Shown: positions 1 through 12,100, counted from the stretch's first letter. The stretch: 17,500 nucleotides of DNA from Trachelipus rathkii (GCA_015478945.1 JABUQX010088576.1:1-17500); one strand, 5' to 3'. The notes: generated from the letters alone by a model not told the origin. Numbers and translations: made by a program.

Positions 1-282
1 AAAGCGAGCTTGAGATAGAGTCTGGGTTAAGGATAAGAACACAGGTCTTATCTCTTGACATCTTAACAGTCTTGATAAATGAAGATTCATTTATCGTGCG
101 ATGTATTTGTTACTTCGTGGGGGAAGCTGGGGTATTTTCGAAGCTAAATGCCTAAGGGGACGGTCTCGGTGAGGGTACCTAACTTTTGGAGGTAGTAATC
201 ATCAATTCTATGATTTTTAGATTTTCTGATTCAGAATTTACTTTTCTTTCGAATGGTTTGTGTATTTTAAAAAATTTTAACA
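1..282. other. Non-coding flank, no gene seen
   Basis: No open frame with recognisable protein similarity was found on either strand. The stretch is moderately AT-rich. Its only structure is the small perfect inverted repeat listed separately at 74-95. Confidence 0.5.
74..95. repeat. Short perfect inverted repeat
   Basis: GATAAATGA (74-82) and TCATTTATC (87-95) are exact reverse complements around the 4-base loop AGAT. No T-run or gene end lies next to it, so I assign no function. A 9-bp palindrome in AT-rich DNA can occur by chance. Confidence 0.5.
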
Positions 283-283
283 A

Positions 284-317
<34 letters not shown>

Positions 318-339
318 TAATAATAATAATAATAATAAT

Positions 340-390
<51 letters not shown>

Positions 391-397
391 GTTATTT

Positions 398-465
<68 letters not shown>
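283..465. repeat. (AAT)n / (ATT)n mirror microsatellite
   Basis: A trinucleotide tract runs as ATA/AAT repeats to about 390 and then switches to TTA/ATT repeats to about 465, with a few interruptions. The second half is the reverse complement of the first, so the tract could form a long A:T hairpin. Open frames here encode only Ile and Leu runs and are not genes. Confidence 0.95.
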
Positions 466-544
466 ACTCATTAAGAAATTAAAAAAATTTTAATATATTT
501 TATTGCAAAGGAGAAACTAATATTAAAAACTTCATTATAATCCT

Positions 545-750
<206 letters not shown>

Positions 751-752
<2 letters not shown>

Positions 753-1102
753 TTGCTAATGAAGGTGACAAAAAAATATCTTCGATCATTTTCCAATTCC
801 ACTAACAACATACAAATAAATTTCGATAATATCGATAAAATAATCCTAAGTGGGGGGCAATACGATTACCTCGATACTGAATTTAAGGAATGAAACGCTT
901 CAATATATTTAACCTATTTTGCTATTGTTATTAAATTTGCTAAGAGGAAAGCAGAATAGGAAAAAGATGCGCAATGGAAGAACAAGTATAATAATATATC
1001 ATTTTCTTTTCAAAGAAAAACTTAAATGGCACATAAATATGATTACACAGACCCGATATCTTATTCAAACTTAATGCAAAGGATATACAAGGTTATACGA
1101 CC

Positions 1103-1105
<3 letters not shown>
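751..1105. other. Unique spacer between microsatellites
   Basis: AT-rich sequence without a recognisable gene. A plus-strand frame opens at 1026, but it quickly enters the CA and TA repeats and is not credible as a protein. Confidence 0.5.
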
Positions 1106-1148
<43 letters not shown>

Positions 1149-1175
1149 ACACACACACGCGCGCGCGCGCGCGTA

Positions 1176-1220
<45 letters not shown>

Positions 1221-1235
1221 ATATATATAATATAC

Positions 1236-1283
<48 letters not shown>

Positions 1284-1410
1284 ATATATATTTATAATAT
1301 ATATATATATATATATATAGTATATATATATAATATATATTATATATTATATAATAATATATAAATATAAACAATATATAAATATTTTATATATAATATA
1401 TATATTATAT

Positions 1411-1475
<65 letters not shown>
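1106..1475. repeat. Compound (CA)n-(CG)n-(TA)n microsatellite
   Basis: A CA run (1106-1157, one interruption) passes directly into a pure CG run (1158-1173). After a short ATCTCA break comes a TA-rich tract with many TATAATAT interruptions, ending near 1475. Alternating CA and CG are classic Z-DNA-forming sequences and TA runs can extrude cruciforms, so three alternating-dinucleotide classes sit together. Reading frames through it are repeat artefacts. Confidence 0.95.
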
Positions 1476-1477
<2 letters not shown>

Positions 1478-2300
1478 CCGGTGGTAAAAGCCCAAGCCTA
1501 CAAGTTTCCACCAAAAGTTTTCCACAATACGTTGCCCAAAATCAATTGGGCCAAAAAGAATAACAACAGGTAGGAAAAAATAATAAAAAAACAGAAATAA
1601 TTAAGTGAAAATAAAATAAAAGAACGGGAGTAAATAATAAAAAGCGATAATAATATAATAATAATAATAATAATAATAAAATAATAATAATAATAATGTT
1701 TATTATTAATAAATAATAATAAATTTGACTTACATAACGTAGATAAATAATAATAATTATTATGTCAATTCTAATTGAAAAGTTCAACTTAATAATAATA
1801 GTCACAACAAATGTTTGTCTGAGGATAATTATGATAAGTTCAAACGAGGAAACATGAAATTTCTAAAAACTCAAATATACGTTCTTTTAAGGTATGAGTT
1901 TGTTGCTTTATTCAATGCCTCCTAAATGTAATTCTGGTCTTACAGAAGAATATTTTCTTTTAGTATTATTTCCTGGAAAAAAGAAAAACTATTCCCGGAT
2001 TTAATAACGCCGAAACGTATTCCAAGCCTTTTCGTCGTACACTTCGGACATTTTTCAAGGGAACCGCTGTTCTTATTTTATTTAAAATTTTGTTTTAGGG
2101 AAGACTGAAATATCAATAAGACTTTAACTAAGAAAGGAAGGTAAATAAATAAAATTAATTAATTTAAAAAAGTTAGAAAAGTTAACCTTTACGTTGACTT
2201 TTTGTTATTTTAACAAATATCTGTTATCGTAAAAAAATTGGACATTTCTTTATATGTTATTTTTATTACTTATGGTTTATGTTTCCTTAAGAGCAATTAT
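1476..2300. other. AT-rich spacer, no gene seen
   Basis: Apart from the AAT-type repeat at 1649-1697 I see no coding signal. The minus-strand frame near 1542-1805 is mostly Ile and Leu from that repeat. The right end may contain decayed 3' sequence of the neighbouring PLE, but I cannot demonstrate it. Confidence 0.45.
1649..1697. repeat. (ATA)n microsatellite
   Basis: About sixteen ATA/AAT units with one or two interruptions, followed by more loosely AAT-rich sequence to about 1800. It matches the motif class at 283-465. Confidence 0.9.
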
Positions 2301-2309
2301 TCCCAGAGG

Positions 2310-3345
2310 CGCAATTCATAAAAATCTTTCTTTCTTGCTATGATGGAGAAGCCCTCTTTTATGCTGTTATCGGAATTTTTGGTGTTCTTCCTTAATATGT
2401 TGAAATATTTTACTCGGCTTATACTTTTATGTTGCGACATTCTAATGTTGAGGGTATTCGTTGTGTTTCCAATAAAGCGGCGTTACATCCACTTTTAGAA
2501 CATTGAAAAATCGGTACAAAACGTTACTACTCTCACCATCCAAAAGCGCTTCACGAGTAGAGAAGCACGAGCTCATTTTCAATGGCTTATAGTACAAGAT
2601 CTTAATATTAAGCTTCTTCCGTCTTTTGCTTTAATATGTCTTTCAAATTAATTTGTTTTCTTCCTACTTTTCTTACTAATATTCAGTTTATAACTATACT
2701 AGAGCTTATTCTTTTCTTTTTCATTTGATGGTAGTTGGCGAGAAAATTATTTAAAGTGTGCTTTATAGTTTTCTCTATAATATAGGGGAAAGTATGCTTT
2801 ACCAGATTCTTTGTTATTCTTTAATTTCTAAATCCAAAAAAGGGTCCAATCAAGATGATATCTTAAACGCTCGGTGAACTAAAGTCTTTATGGTAGTTTA
2901 GGGGAGTGAAGGAGTCGAAATTCAAGTATGTTCCCTTTTCTGTAGATTTAACGTAGACACTTCTATCAATTTTTACATCCTCTTTAATTTTAATGTAATG
3001 TCTAAGAAATTAATATAGTTATTTTTTGCCCTTCCAAAAGTAAATTTCAAACCACTGAGATCTTCTATTTTGGATTTGAACTCTTGAACATGTTCTGGGT
3101 CTTGAAATATTACAAAGGTGTCGTCATCGTATCGAATGTAAAAAATTAGGATTGGATGGGGCGATTTCATTAAAAATTTTGTTTTCTACCGATGACATGT
3201 AGAAATCTGCAAAAGTTGGTCTTAAAGGTGATCCCATTGAAAAACCATTAATTTGAATATATGTTTTACCATTGAAGCTGAAAGGTGTTTTCGTAGTACA
3301 AATATAAAGTAAACTTTTGAGGATAGTAGTAGGGAGGGCTTATTG
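2310..3345 (-). pseudogene. Penelope-like element RT and GIY-YIG remnant
   Basis: Seen on the minus strand in several frames. From 3302 to about 3145 comes a segment with SFNGKTYIQINGFSMGSPL, the PLE-type RT motif, followed by AD(F)YMSSVENKIF. Around 3150-3110 is the YxDD box, read as YIRYDDDTFVIF. Near 2965-2890 is SVYVKST followed by YLNFDSFTPL, a PLE thumb-type motif. Around 2505-2400 is a cysteine pair (CSKSGC) followed by FIGNTT and IRMSQHKSISR, matching the YIG part of the GIY-YIG endonuclease that PLEs carry downstream of RT. Frame changes lie near the A-run at 3140-3145, at about 2981-2995, near 2860 and near 2478, so no protein can be made. The 5' part of RT is missing and the sequence above about 3345 is unrelated repeat. 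Family assignment rests on motif order and is quite secure; the subfamily is not assigned. Confidence 0.82.
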
Positions 3346-3394
3346 GATCTAAGCTCTTTTACCCCACCTGAGCAAATTGGACTAGGCTTCTTTT

Positions 3395-3672
3395 ACCCCA
3401 CCCTAAAATTTGGGCAACCCAAATTTTTTGAGAACCCAAATTTTTTGGAGAACATAATTTTTTGGGAACCCTAATTTTTTTGGCAACCCTAATTGCCAAA
3501 CCCTTCGAAGGAAGGGGCGCCAAACGGTGTTGCGCAGCAACCGTTGTACGTGTCCCACCCTAATTTTTTCGACCAACCCTTTGGTCTTCCAGGGGTCAAT
3601 TTTGGCCAACCCTAAATTTTTTGGCCAACCCTAATTTTTCGGCACCTCTAATTTTCGGCCAATCCTGATTTG
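3395..3672. repeat. Degenerate minisatellite, about 18-20 bp unit
   Basis: At least ten imperfect copies of a unit resembling CCAACCCTAATTTTTTGG appear, with variants such as AACCCAAATTTTTTGAG and AACCCTAAATTTTTTGG. A non-repeat insert of about 70 bp (roughly 3497-3560) contains an imperfect hairpin at 3523-3545: AACGG-TG-TTGC, loop GCA, GCAACCGTT. The unit contains AACCCTAA but is not a uniform 5- or 6-bp telomeric array. The minus-strand open frame across it is a repeat artefact. Confidence 0.8.
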
Positions 3673-4450
3673 GAGAAATCTTAATACCATGGGACTGCAG
3701 TAATCTGTTAGATGAACACCCAGTAAGAAATATTTGGATCAGGGTGCAGACACCTGGGTACGGCTATGATATTCTACTCGAATGACAAGTCTAGTACCAA
3801 GATTATTTAAGGAGTGCTCCTTCTTTCTCTTTATTTCTCATTTTCGTTTCTTTCTTGTGTTTCGTTATGGAGAAAATGGAGCTTGCGTCCGGGGGCTGCA
3901 TGTTCCCCGGCTTGCCCGAGCCAGAAGGTCATCTATAGCCTGTTGTGTCAGCAGGCTATTAGGATTATAACTCTGTCCAAGCCGGCTCCCTTTCCAATCT
4001 CATACTCGACGAATTAAATCAGCCAAATCTGGCTTTGTTAGTCTCCCCCCCATATTTTTTGGTCCCCCCTTTAGGGGCTTAGTTACACCCACATTTGTTT
4101 TGATGTTTTACGTGTCCATTGATACCCTCCTTGAAACTGGTATCGTTGGCTCGGATTGATATTGGCACCTTTATCAAGGGGTGTATGACGATAATGGACT
4201 TGAAAATTTTGAAGCATTTATAAAAGCTTGGACGCTGGAATATGTAGGGATAAATATATTCTTTGAGTCTCACATCCATTGGTTCGGTTATAATGCCTGC
4301 CAGGCGCATTGACCTTTATGGGAAAGGTTAGGATAACATTGATTCAAGGTTAAACTGGAGGTACATTAGATAGAGTACCTATATACCTGTTGCTCGTCTG
4401 ACTCGTGCTACCCCTATATTTATGCAAAATCTCGCGGGAATTCGCAGTCC
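3673..4450. other. Unassigned region with one stem-loop
   Basis: Overlapping short plus-strand frames at 3782-4017 and a minus-strand frame at 4079-4309 show no similarity I recognise and lack consistent coding character. A perfect 8-bp stem, ATAGCCTG (3935-3942) with CAGGCTAT (3952-3959), lies in a GC-richer patch. This may be the body of a non-autonomous repeat, but no second copy is in the window to test that. Confidence 0.4.
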
Positions 4451-6235
4451 TTATCCATCTTTGCCTACACAACACATGCACATCACTACCAAAACAATCT
4501 TCCTTAATTCACAACCAACACCCACACACACCAGATACACACACCACACAGTGCTAGCTTAACTCGTATATTATATCTAATCATAATGGATGAGTGATAA
4601 TAGAGGCATAATACCTGTACTTTATTATATACTACCGAACCCTCCAATTATGAGAATATAAGGTGAACTCAATTTATTTAAGTTATATTTAATGCCAGCT
4701 TTTTAATACCAGTAGTTCATGCCAATAATTTATATGAAAACAGCCAAGCCTGGATCTAAACTTTTATCATTATAATTACCTACCTCTATTATCATTATAT
4801 TATTTAGGTTACTTTATATATAGTGGATTATTTTATATATATAATTTGACCCCTAAACACTTGTTAATTGACACATATATATCACAACACCATCAACACA
4901 TCAATTAATAACTCTACACTATACAACATTTATAACACATTATAACAATCATCTCGAATTTCCTAATTTTTGATAGTGAATACCTGTAAGTCGTAAACCC
5001 AATGCAACTGTACATTGTTATCCTTTGCATTAAATTAAAACTTTTTATGAAGTGCCTTCAATTTGCACCCTTTGTTGAAAGTACAATTATAGCAATTCTT
5101 ACAATAATCCACTTAGCTTGTATTTGCCAAACTTCATGCTATAATTGGGTATGGTGCACTCAAAGCTCATTTTGATTAAAATTGACCTGCAAACTTTGGT
5201 AAACTTTCCCTTTTACATCGTCTTTGAATGAACTTCATCTAGTGATGGCTTCAATGCTGTTGTTGGTCTCAACTTTGATTAGCTTCAAATAACGTTGATG
5301 ATCACCTGTTGCAGATGACAGTAAAGTCCCAACGGTGGGGCATTACATTGTTGTATTCCGTTCCTACGATGACCTTTCTCGATCTTAGAATGGTACAGGT
5401 CAATCTCTTTAGAGCAGGGAGGTTCATCATCCAATGAATACGGGTGGGGTACCCTATTTCAATTGCTATTGACCATTACTCAGTCGTGGGTTAAAGTTAG
5501 ATCGTAAATTAGGTTTTCGCGCCGCTCCCAAATTGATATCTTCTAGTGCTATTTCATAGCGCTAACCAGAAGGCGGTTTAGCACTGATGTTCCCAAATTC
5601 ATCTACATACGCCATAGTGATATCAGTATCATACGAGTAGTTACTTTTCCCGTAGCTATTTATAGTATAATGTTAGTGTATTCCTGCCAGTCCTATTTAA
5701 TATTGTTGGCTCTTTGGAGTGCCCAGCAATTATTTATTGATTGTTTTCCAATTTAGGTTGAGCCCCGATTAAAATAGTATGAATGCCAAAAAAAATTGTG
5801 TGTAGAATCGAAACCGATCCGCAAGAATAGTCGATTGCTCATGCCAATGAGTCCAAGGAGTGCCACTAATTTGTGACCCTAAAGGTTGGAAAGTGCCCCA
5901 ACATAATCCAACATGAGTGTCTCACTTTTCCTTCCCCTTTTCAAGCTTGTTGTCTTTAATTGCGACCCTTTCAGAAAGGCTCTTAAGGATATAAGCCCTA
6001 ACTCTATCATTGGTTGGTTCTTATCTTTTATGACCAATCCGGTATAGTGTTTTATCAATTAGAGGGGTTATTGAGGAGAAATCGATATCTTGGTTGGCAA
6101 TTCATCAATTTACTACAGGCAACTCGTCAGGTATATCATATTTCTTATAACTACTAATTGAGTATAAGTTCTTTTATTGTCTAACTACCTAAACTTATAT
6201 CGGTTTCTCATCCTATTAAAAAAAAATCTGAGTTT
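4451..6235. other. AT-rich region, no gene recognised
   Basis: An imperfect CA-rich patch lies at about 4480-4555. Near 5544-5564 TAGTGCTAT pairs with ATAGCGCTA with one mismatch. I see no open frame worth reporting, no tRNA-like cloverleaf and no recognisable transposon protein in either strand. Confidence 0.45.
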
Positions 6236-6640
6236 CTACAAGTATTGTTTATATATTACATGGTTATCTAATTATTCATTAAATAGATAAAATTTAAGCT
6301 ATTTCTATATTATATACTTATTAATATAATCAATATTACATATTATATAATAATATATAAATATATATATATTATTTATTTATATATTACTATATATAAG
6401 TATTATATCTTATTTATAATTTAATATAATAGAGAATAGTAATTATATTATATATATATCAGTATATTTATACCTTATTTAGTATTATATAATATAGTGG
6501 TTATTTTACTAATATTCCTAAATATAATTTATTAGGTATAAATAACATGAACATAATAATAAACCTTATTAGCCTAATTTATATATTATAAGTCTATCAT
6601 CAATAGTTATAATAAATTTATATATAGGTATATTACAGAA
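6236..6640. repeat. AT-rich low-complexity tract
   Basis: Almost entirely A and T, with many TATATA, TTATAT and ATTATATAA strings but without a fixed repeat unit. It is either a decayed TA microsatellite or simply AT-rich spacer. No coding content is visible. Confidence 0.7.
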
Positions 6641-7949
6641 AAAGACTTCTGTGTTTTCGTATTCTCTACCCTATTAAAATATATTATATGTGTAATGTTA
6701 AGTGGTGTATAAATTCTGTTCTTACACCCATCCAACTCGACCAGCCTAATAAATTAGAAAATAATATTTGGTGCAAAGGAAGGAGACAAAAAATAAAAGT
6801 AATTTTAGGAAGAACAACTTTAAAATTAAAGGCAATAATAAGAATAAATTTAAAGAGCGAGATTTATATGATAATTACATTGAAGCAGATAAATTAAGTA
6901 TTATTTGAAAAATATTATAGGCGAGTTTAAGAATTAATTTAATATAAGAATACAATAATTAAAGTATACGTATTGCTTACATCATTAGAAAATATTGAGA
7001 GAGGACGGTTAGAAAGCCAAACGCCTATGGTTTTACCTTTTATATTATATGAATTACCAGTTTACGAGCAAAGAATTATTAGATAACAGAAATACATAAA
7101 ATTTCTAAAGCAGCGTCGGGACTTTACTCATCTAGCAACAAGGTTTTGGCACATATATGACTCAATATAGTACACCAACTATTGCTATGCTCGCTTTAAT
7201 TTTCTTTAATCAGAACTTAAATTTTATCATGGATTAGAAGTTGGAGACAAGTAGCAGAAAAGTTTATATAAATAAATATAACTGGACTGAAAGGTTTTGC
7301 GTTTGTTAGAAATATTTATCTATTTGCGCATTAAACTATTTTATACTCTGTATATAAACTATTTACTTCCTCTTTAGTCGATTAATTATAGCTCATATCT
7401 TTATTGTCCCTTTATATTTTAAATTTCTTCACTCTTTATGGTTCGTAATAAATAATTTAATTGAAAATTAAAATAAATTATATTATCAAGACTAGTATAT
7501 ATATAAAATTAATATATGATCACATAATTAAATAGTTATATATAAATTATAATAGTTAATTTTTTTATATGGAATACACACCGACAGATACTCTCGTGAG
7601 AAAATCGAGATTGGCGCGCCAAGAAGTAGATGCACAACATAAAGTGCTGTGTGTTTCTCACTAAATACTTGCGGAAACACAGTTTTGCTTCGTCGGTCTT
7701 TTGTAAATATAGAATAATTAGAAAAAATTATGTTGGTTCCTGTTTTTCGGGTATAGCAGAGACTTTCGCTTCTGTGAGCAAGCGGTTGTCTCTTTTTCAC
7801 TCTCCTGCCTTATTAACAAATAAGTTTTTTTATTCTTCTGTGCCTGCTCTCGTGACTTTAAGTGATATCTAGGAGATCATTGTGTCCATTTTCAATTTTC
7901 CTTCGTAATACATTCATAGAAAATCAAATTATGAGAAGCACGTTTGAAA
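6641..7949. other. AT-rich region, no gene recognised
   Basis: Short frames at 6688-6897 (plus), 7528-7800 (minus) and 7630-7872 (plus) are low-complexity or overlap each other on opposite strands, and none has a recognisable domain. If the palindrome described at 7950-17500 extends further left, part of this stretch would be the reverse complement of sequence beyond the right edge of the window. That cannot be tested here. Confidence 0.4.
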
Positions 7950-8450
7950 CATAATTTATGTCCGATATAAGTATGTAATATATCATTTGATTTCGGTTCA
8001 AAACTATGTGATTACAAGGCGTACGCCATGATGTATTGTGTTAAAAGGAAGCGTATTGTAAGGCTATAATTAACGAAATTAAATCTCAATACGTGCACTT
8101 TATAAAATAACCCCATTATCAAAATTTATAAATCTTAGAGTCTGTGTTCTGTTAATACAAAAACCTACTTATTGCGCTATTTACACCCTAATCTATCCTC
8201 AACACATATCCTTCGTTGTTACGTATAGACTAAGTGTTAACATACTTTTCAACCTTCTAGTTTCCTCCATTCTATATTCGATAGCTCTCAATAAATAAAT
8301 GACTGAATGCAGAGTCTCGTGCTTGAGGATTTCTGCTATAGTACCGCTCTTAACTGGAGGCGAGTTCCTCGGCTCTGATTAGACACCATCATACTCTCAG
8401 ACAGGTTACGCGTAAATTACAACGGGAATCCATTCACAAGCTCTCGATGA
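7950..8450 (+). other. Left-arm LTR/leader-like segment
   Basis: Upstream of the left-arm gag, this stretch pairs in order with the minus strand of about 17150-17500. Shared words include TTTGATTT, AGGCGTACGC, a GTCTG(C/T)GTT block, TTGCGCTATT and GACACCAT. The position before gag suggests the 5' LTR and/or untranslated leader of a BEL/Pao element. I cannot define LTR ends, a TG..CA boundary, a primer-binding site or a target-site duplication. Confidence 0.4.
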
Positions 8451-8559
8451 GCGTAATAATATGACAAGCCTCGTAGAGGGCTGTGGAGAAGCAGCAGAAA
8501 ATGCTCAAAGAATCACGTCCTCTATTCGCTCACGGACGTTACAAAAAAGAAATAGAGGC

Positions 8560-9840
8560 AAATGCAGAATTACTAAGCGCCAAAATAACGCTGCTTAACA
8601 ACCTTTCTCAGATGAATTCTTTCTAAAGATTCCAGTCCATCCCTGCTAGAAGCTATTTTGGATGAAGTAAATCTCGTCTGGAGGAGGTAGACAGTATAGA
8701 TAGATGACTATATTGAAGTCCAAACATTAGATCTGTCGATGTCTTGCTTTTAGACGCCGATTCCCCGTGACCATCACCCATTGTATGCCTCTACAATTCT
8801 CGGTCCTATATTTTAAATTGAGGAAGGTTATAAATCTGTTACATTATTATCATCTAAACAACTTGGACTAAATGAGTTTAGTCATAATTTCCCATGGAAT
8901 ACTCTAGACCCGGAGCTGCCGACGTTTCGCCGCACACAAGTCCGCTTCTTCGCATAGGAGGACGGATGATTCGCGTCCCTCTCTACGATCAGAAGCGAAT
9001 TATATCATTCTATAAGTTGGTAAGAATGTTGGTTCAGTGCTCATCAAAAACAAAGACAACTTAAAGGAAGAAATTTTCTCACGCTCTTAAAAGTGATACG
9101 AAAACTTTTCTGGGGTAGGCTAGATCGGTATCATTTCAAAGACTCGCATCTCGGATCAGTATCTGTGATTACATTTCCGGTAGTCACAACATTCTCGTGT
9201 CTAAAATTCTTAGCATGAACGGCCATGTAGGAGACAGGGCCTCATCTTCTTCGTGACCTAAGGCCCACGATCTAACTAGTTCATATTTTTGTGATCATAA
9301 TAGGGTCACTTCGTGTTGCAAGGATATTTTTGCTGTTATGCAAGGATGTTCAACACTTAACCTAATGGTTTGAATTCAGGACAGAACGCAGTGCTATGTG
9401 CGTGATGGAGCTATTTCACCAAAATATAGCTCTCTGGACAGGAAGGAGGCGCTGGGTGTCATAGGCTGGTGGGATGTGCCGGTGATTCTTAGTGAGGGAC
9501 ACTCGCTATTTCTTCCATTTTCCTAAGATATCTAAGATTTCCATTATGAGTAAGAGACAGAGTCTCAACCTCTCAGGTGTGTGATAAGATGAAAGATAAT
9601 GTTTAGATGGAGGATTACATAATCGGGGTTGATCTCTTTGACCTCTCGAGGTGTCAGATAGTTCGTGGCAAAGTCTTATCCTTGAAACTAACGGGAGTAA
9701 ATCCCGATTGCGACTATACGCCGCTCTCAGGCTTTAGGACCCGTCATCTCCATGGAACAGCAGGTACCCTCTTGTTAGGTCACTTGGTTACTGACAAGCT
9801 TCCTCCTATATTTCCTTGCGTGAACTTCAAAGCTTAGAAT
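8560..9840 (+). pseudogene. Left-arm BEL/Pao gag, heavily scrambled
   Basis: This is the plus-strand counterpart of the minus-strand gag at 16241-17116. Matches are patchy but collinear: a patch of about 78 bp from 8620, the block at 8918-8954, AACTTTTCTGG near 9100, GGATGTTCAACACTTAAC at 9343-9360, and 9754-9830, which encodes HLVTDKLPPIF exactly as in the right arm. Between these blocks the frame is lost repeatedly. The segment from 8620 to 9754 is about 1.6 times longer than its partner, with many small extra pieces. The open frame at 9607-9837 is a chance window on this remnant, not a gene. Differences inside good blocks are mainly one-base gains and losses, which is why I doubt that this is an independently evolved copy. 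Confidence 0.75.
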
Positions 9841-12100
9841 AAAACCACCAAAGGATTTTGTGTTGGGAGACTATATTCCGTGCTCCCATCTGCAACTAGT
9901 TAGAGTGGTACGTTTACTTTAACAGGACTCTATGTATGAGTTTGAAACTATTTATGCAATCACCACTTTTACCAGATGACTCCGTCCAACGATTAGAAAT
10001 GGTATGACCTCAAGGAGTACTCTTGCTAATTCTCCGAGAGAAGAACATGCTGGTTGCGCTTAGCCGCACGAAAAGAGTGAACGTGCAATATAAATATAAG
10101 TGAACCCCTTTCACACAACAGAGTTCTGAGTAATTCTCTCAAAATATTTTACAAGGTACTAAAGGGGAAGATAAGAATTCTCTCCTCTTGATCAAACACT
10201 TTACAGAGGAGGTATATTAAACAAAAACTGAGGTCATAAGAATGACTTCTATACTCAGGATTGTACTCATTTCTTCGATAGGGATGGATCTCTTCCTCGC
10301 ATATCAACAAGCTGTTTCTTTCTGACAGGGAGAGATCTAGGTTGCTCTCTCGCCTATACTTTTAACTTCAATTTACTTGCTTCTTGTAATTGTAGTGGGA
10401 ATCGGCTCAAATTTATAGATAAAATTGAGGAAACAAAACATTCGCCCGTGGAAGAATGGAAGTAAGTCATCGATTCAGTATAGGTTTTCATTGCAACGTG
10501 TCAAAGTTTAGTGGCCCGTAGACGATTAAAGAGGTAGCGGAGTTCGCTGTGGATGTCACTAGAAGACTATGGTGTAGCAGTATAGAGTGTAAAGGTCAAA
10601 AAGGCATGACGTCTATAAGAAGACGATCCAGCCTAATAAAGAAAGTTCATGGTTATCTGTATCAGCCAAACATATTTGACATAATTAGCGTACCTCCATT
10701 CGTGGCCACCACATAGAGATCCTCTGGTGCCTATTGAGGTACCTGAGTTCCTAAGGTGAGCGAACAAGGTGAGTCTAGCGACTTGAGGTGGTAGGCTGCA
10801 TAGCTAGATATACTCTTTTTCGCTCTGATTCCAACAGCTCCCACAATACCACTCGATCACAGAAATTACAATAAATGATCCTTAAATCGGCGATTCAGAC
10901 AAATGCTGGATCTTCCCAGTTTGGCTTCTGAATGTTCCTTCTAGGCAACAGATCTTAAGCTCCACTTGCTAGGACCTCTTCTTAGTGTCAGGTTAACCAA
11001 CACGCGACTCGCCAACTATTTCAATTGATGATCCACGCTTGGAAGAAGTAATAGATATGGGAAACTTGAACATTTGATAGAATGCACAATAATTTGGTTA
11101 CCTAGAGTCTACATGAAATATATTGCACTCTATATGGAGTGAACAAAGCTGTATATCAACCCCAAATCAGCAACAACAATATTTTCTTTCCGATGCATTT
11201 ATCGGAACCTATCCTTAATACATTAAAAAGAGGTGAAAAAAATTGTCAACTGCGCACCCAACAAGTGTCTTATTGTAATAGTCAATATGCTCTCCGGCTA
11301 GCCATTGTATAAGTATATCCGACGGAAAAAAAGATTCTACCTGCCGTGCGTATTAGAAAAAAATTTGTAAAAAACTTTGGAGATAATGAATGAGCATTGT
11401 GAAAGCGAGAATTCCTATAGCCCATGTATATTAGTTTTTTGCAACACACACAAAGTCAGATCCCAAGCATATATAATTTCATTTTATAGCTCCTTCTCGA
11501 GCTGATTGTTATCCAATATCCTTTAAGGCGGATTCTTGTCAGTGTGGCTTGAATGCCTAAATGTTTGCATGCAAAATGAGCATCTCTCACTATTAGAGTG
11601 GTAAGATGGTGATTTTTACACAACAGCACAGGCGTTATAGTTTCCTCTCACAAAAATTCTATATTGCATATAATATATGATACAGTTAGACAATTACTTG
11701 GTACACCTTTTTGAAGGTTTCTCCCTAGTTCTTTAAGAATTAGTAAGGCCTTTTCACCCAAGTTTATCATCGGCAAGAGAAAAAGAGGTATCAATCTGCT
11801 TTACCAGATACTTGGGTGACTGAGGTATCTCCTAATAATGTCTTTCACATCTGTAATGTAGCGGATAATGAATGATATGCAGATCGCGCGAGATTATTAT
11901 GTAGCGATCTTAACAAGCGCCACAGTATGCTGTTTCTCTCAAAATGATGGATGGTTAAAATATGAGGAAAATTATATTTTTCCTCTTACTGCTCTTCAAA
12001 TGGAAGGCACTTACACTACACTAGATCATTGGAGTGCCTTTGAAAAGTTAAATTGGTATGGCCAATTGCTGGAAAAACTACCTAGCCAATAAGAGGTGTC
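9841..12100 (+). pseudogene. Left-arm gag end and protease region, scrambled
   Basis: Collinear with about 16300-15230 on the other arm but at about twice the length. Recognisable words are AGTGAACCCCTTTCACACAACAGA near 10097 (partner AGTGCCCTTTCACAACAGA), a weak protease-region match near 10835-10925, and the pair GATGGATGGTTAAAAT (11946-11961) and CTCTTCAAATGGAAGGCAC (11992-12010), which match the DUF1758 part near 15315-15257. The zinc-knuckle segment could not be located. The frame at 11868-12092 is a fragment of this remnant. Confidence is good at the anchors and low between them. Confidence 0.55.

Noticed and set aside
3395..3672. Telomeric repeat
   Set aside because: AACCCTAA occurs, but the unit is about 18-20 bp and irregular, not a uniform short telomeric array.
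4079..4309. 76-codon minus-strand frame with an MDVRLKEY-like start reminiscent of GIY-YIG proteins
   Set aside because: No YIG motif and no catalytic residues could be placed, and the similarity is limited to a few residues.
7528..7872. Two overlapping opposite-strand frames (90 and 80 codons)
   Set aside because: No domain, no family resemblance, and mutual overlap. They are probably chance frames in AT-rich DNA.
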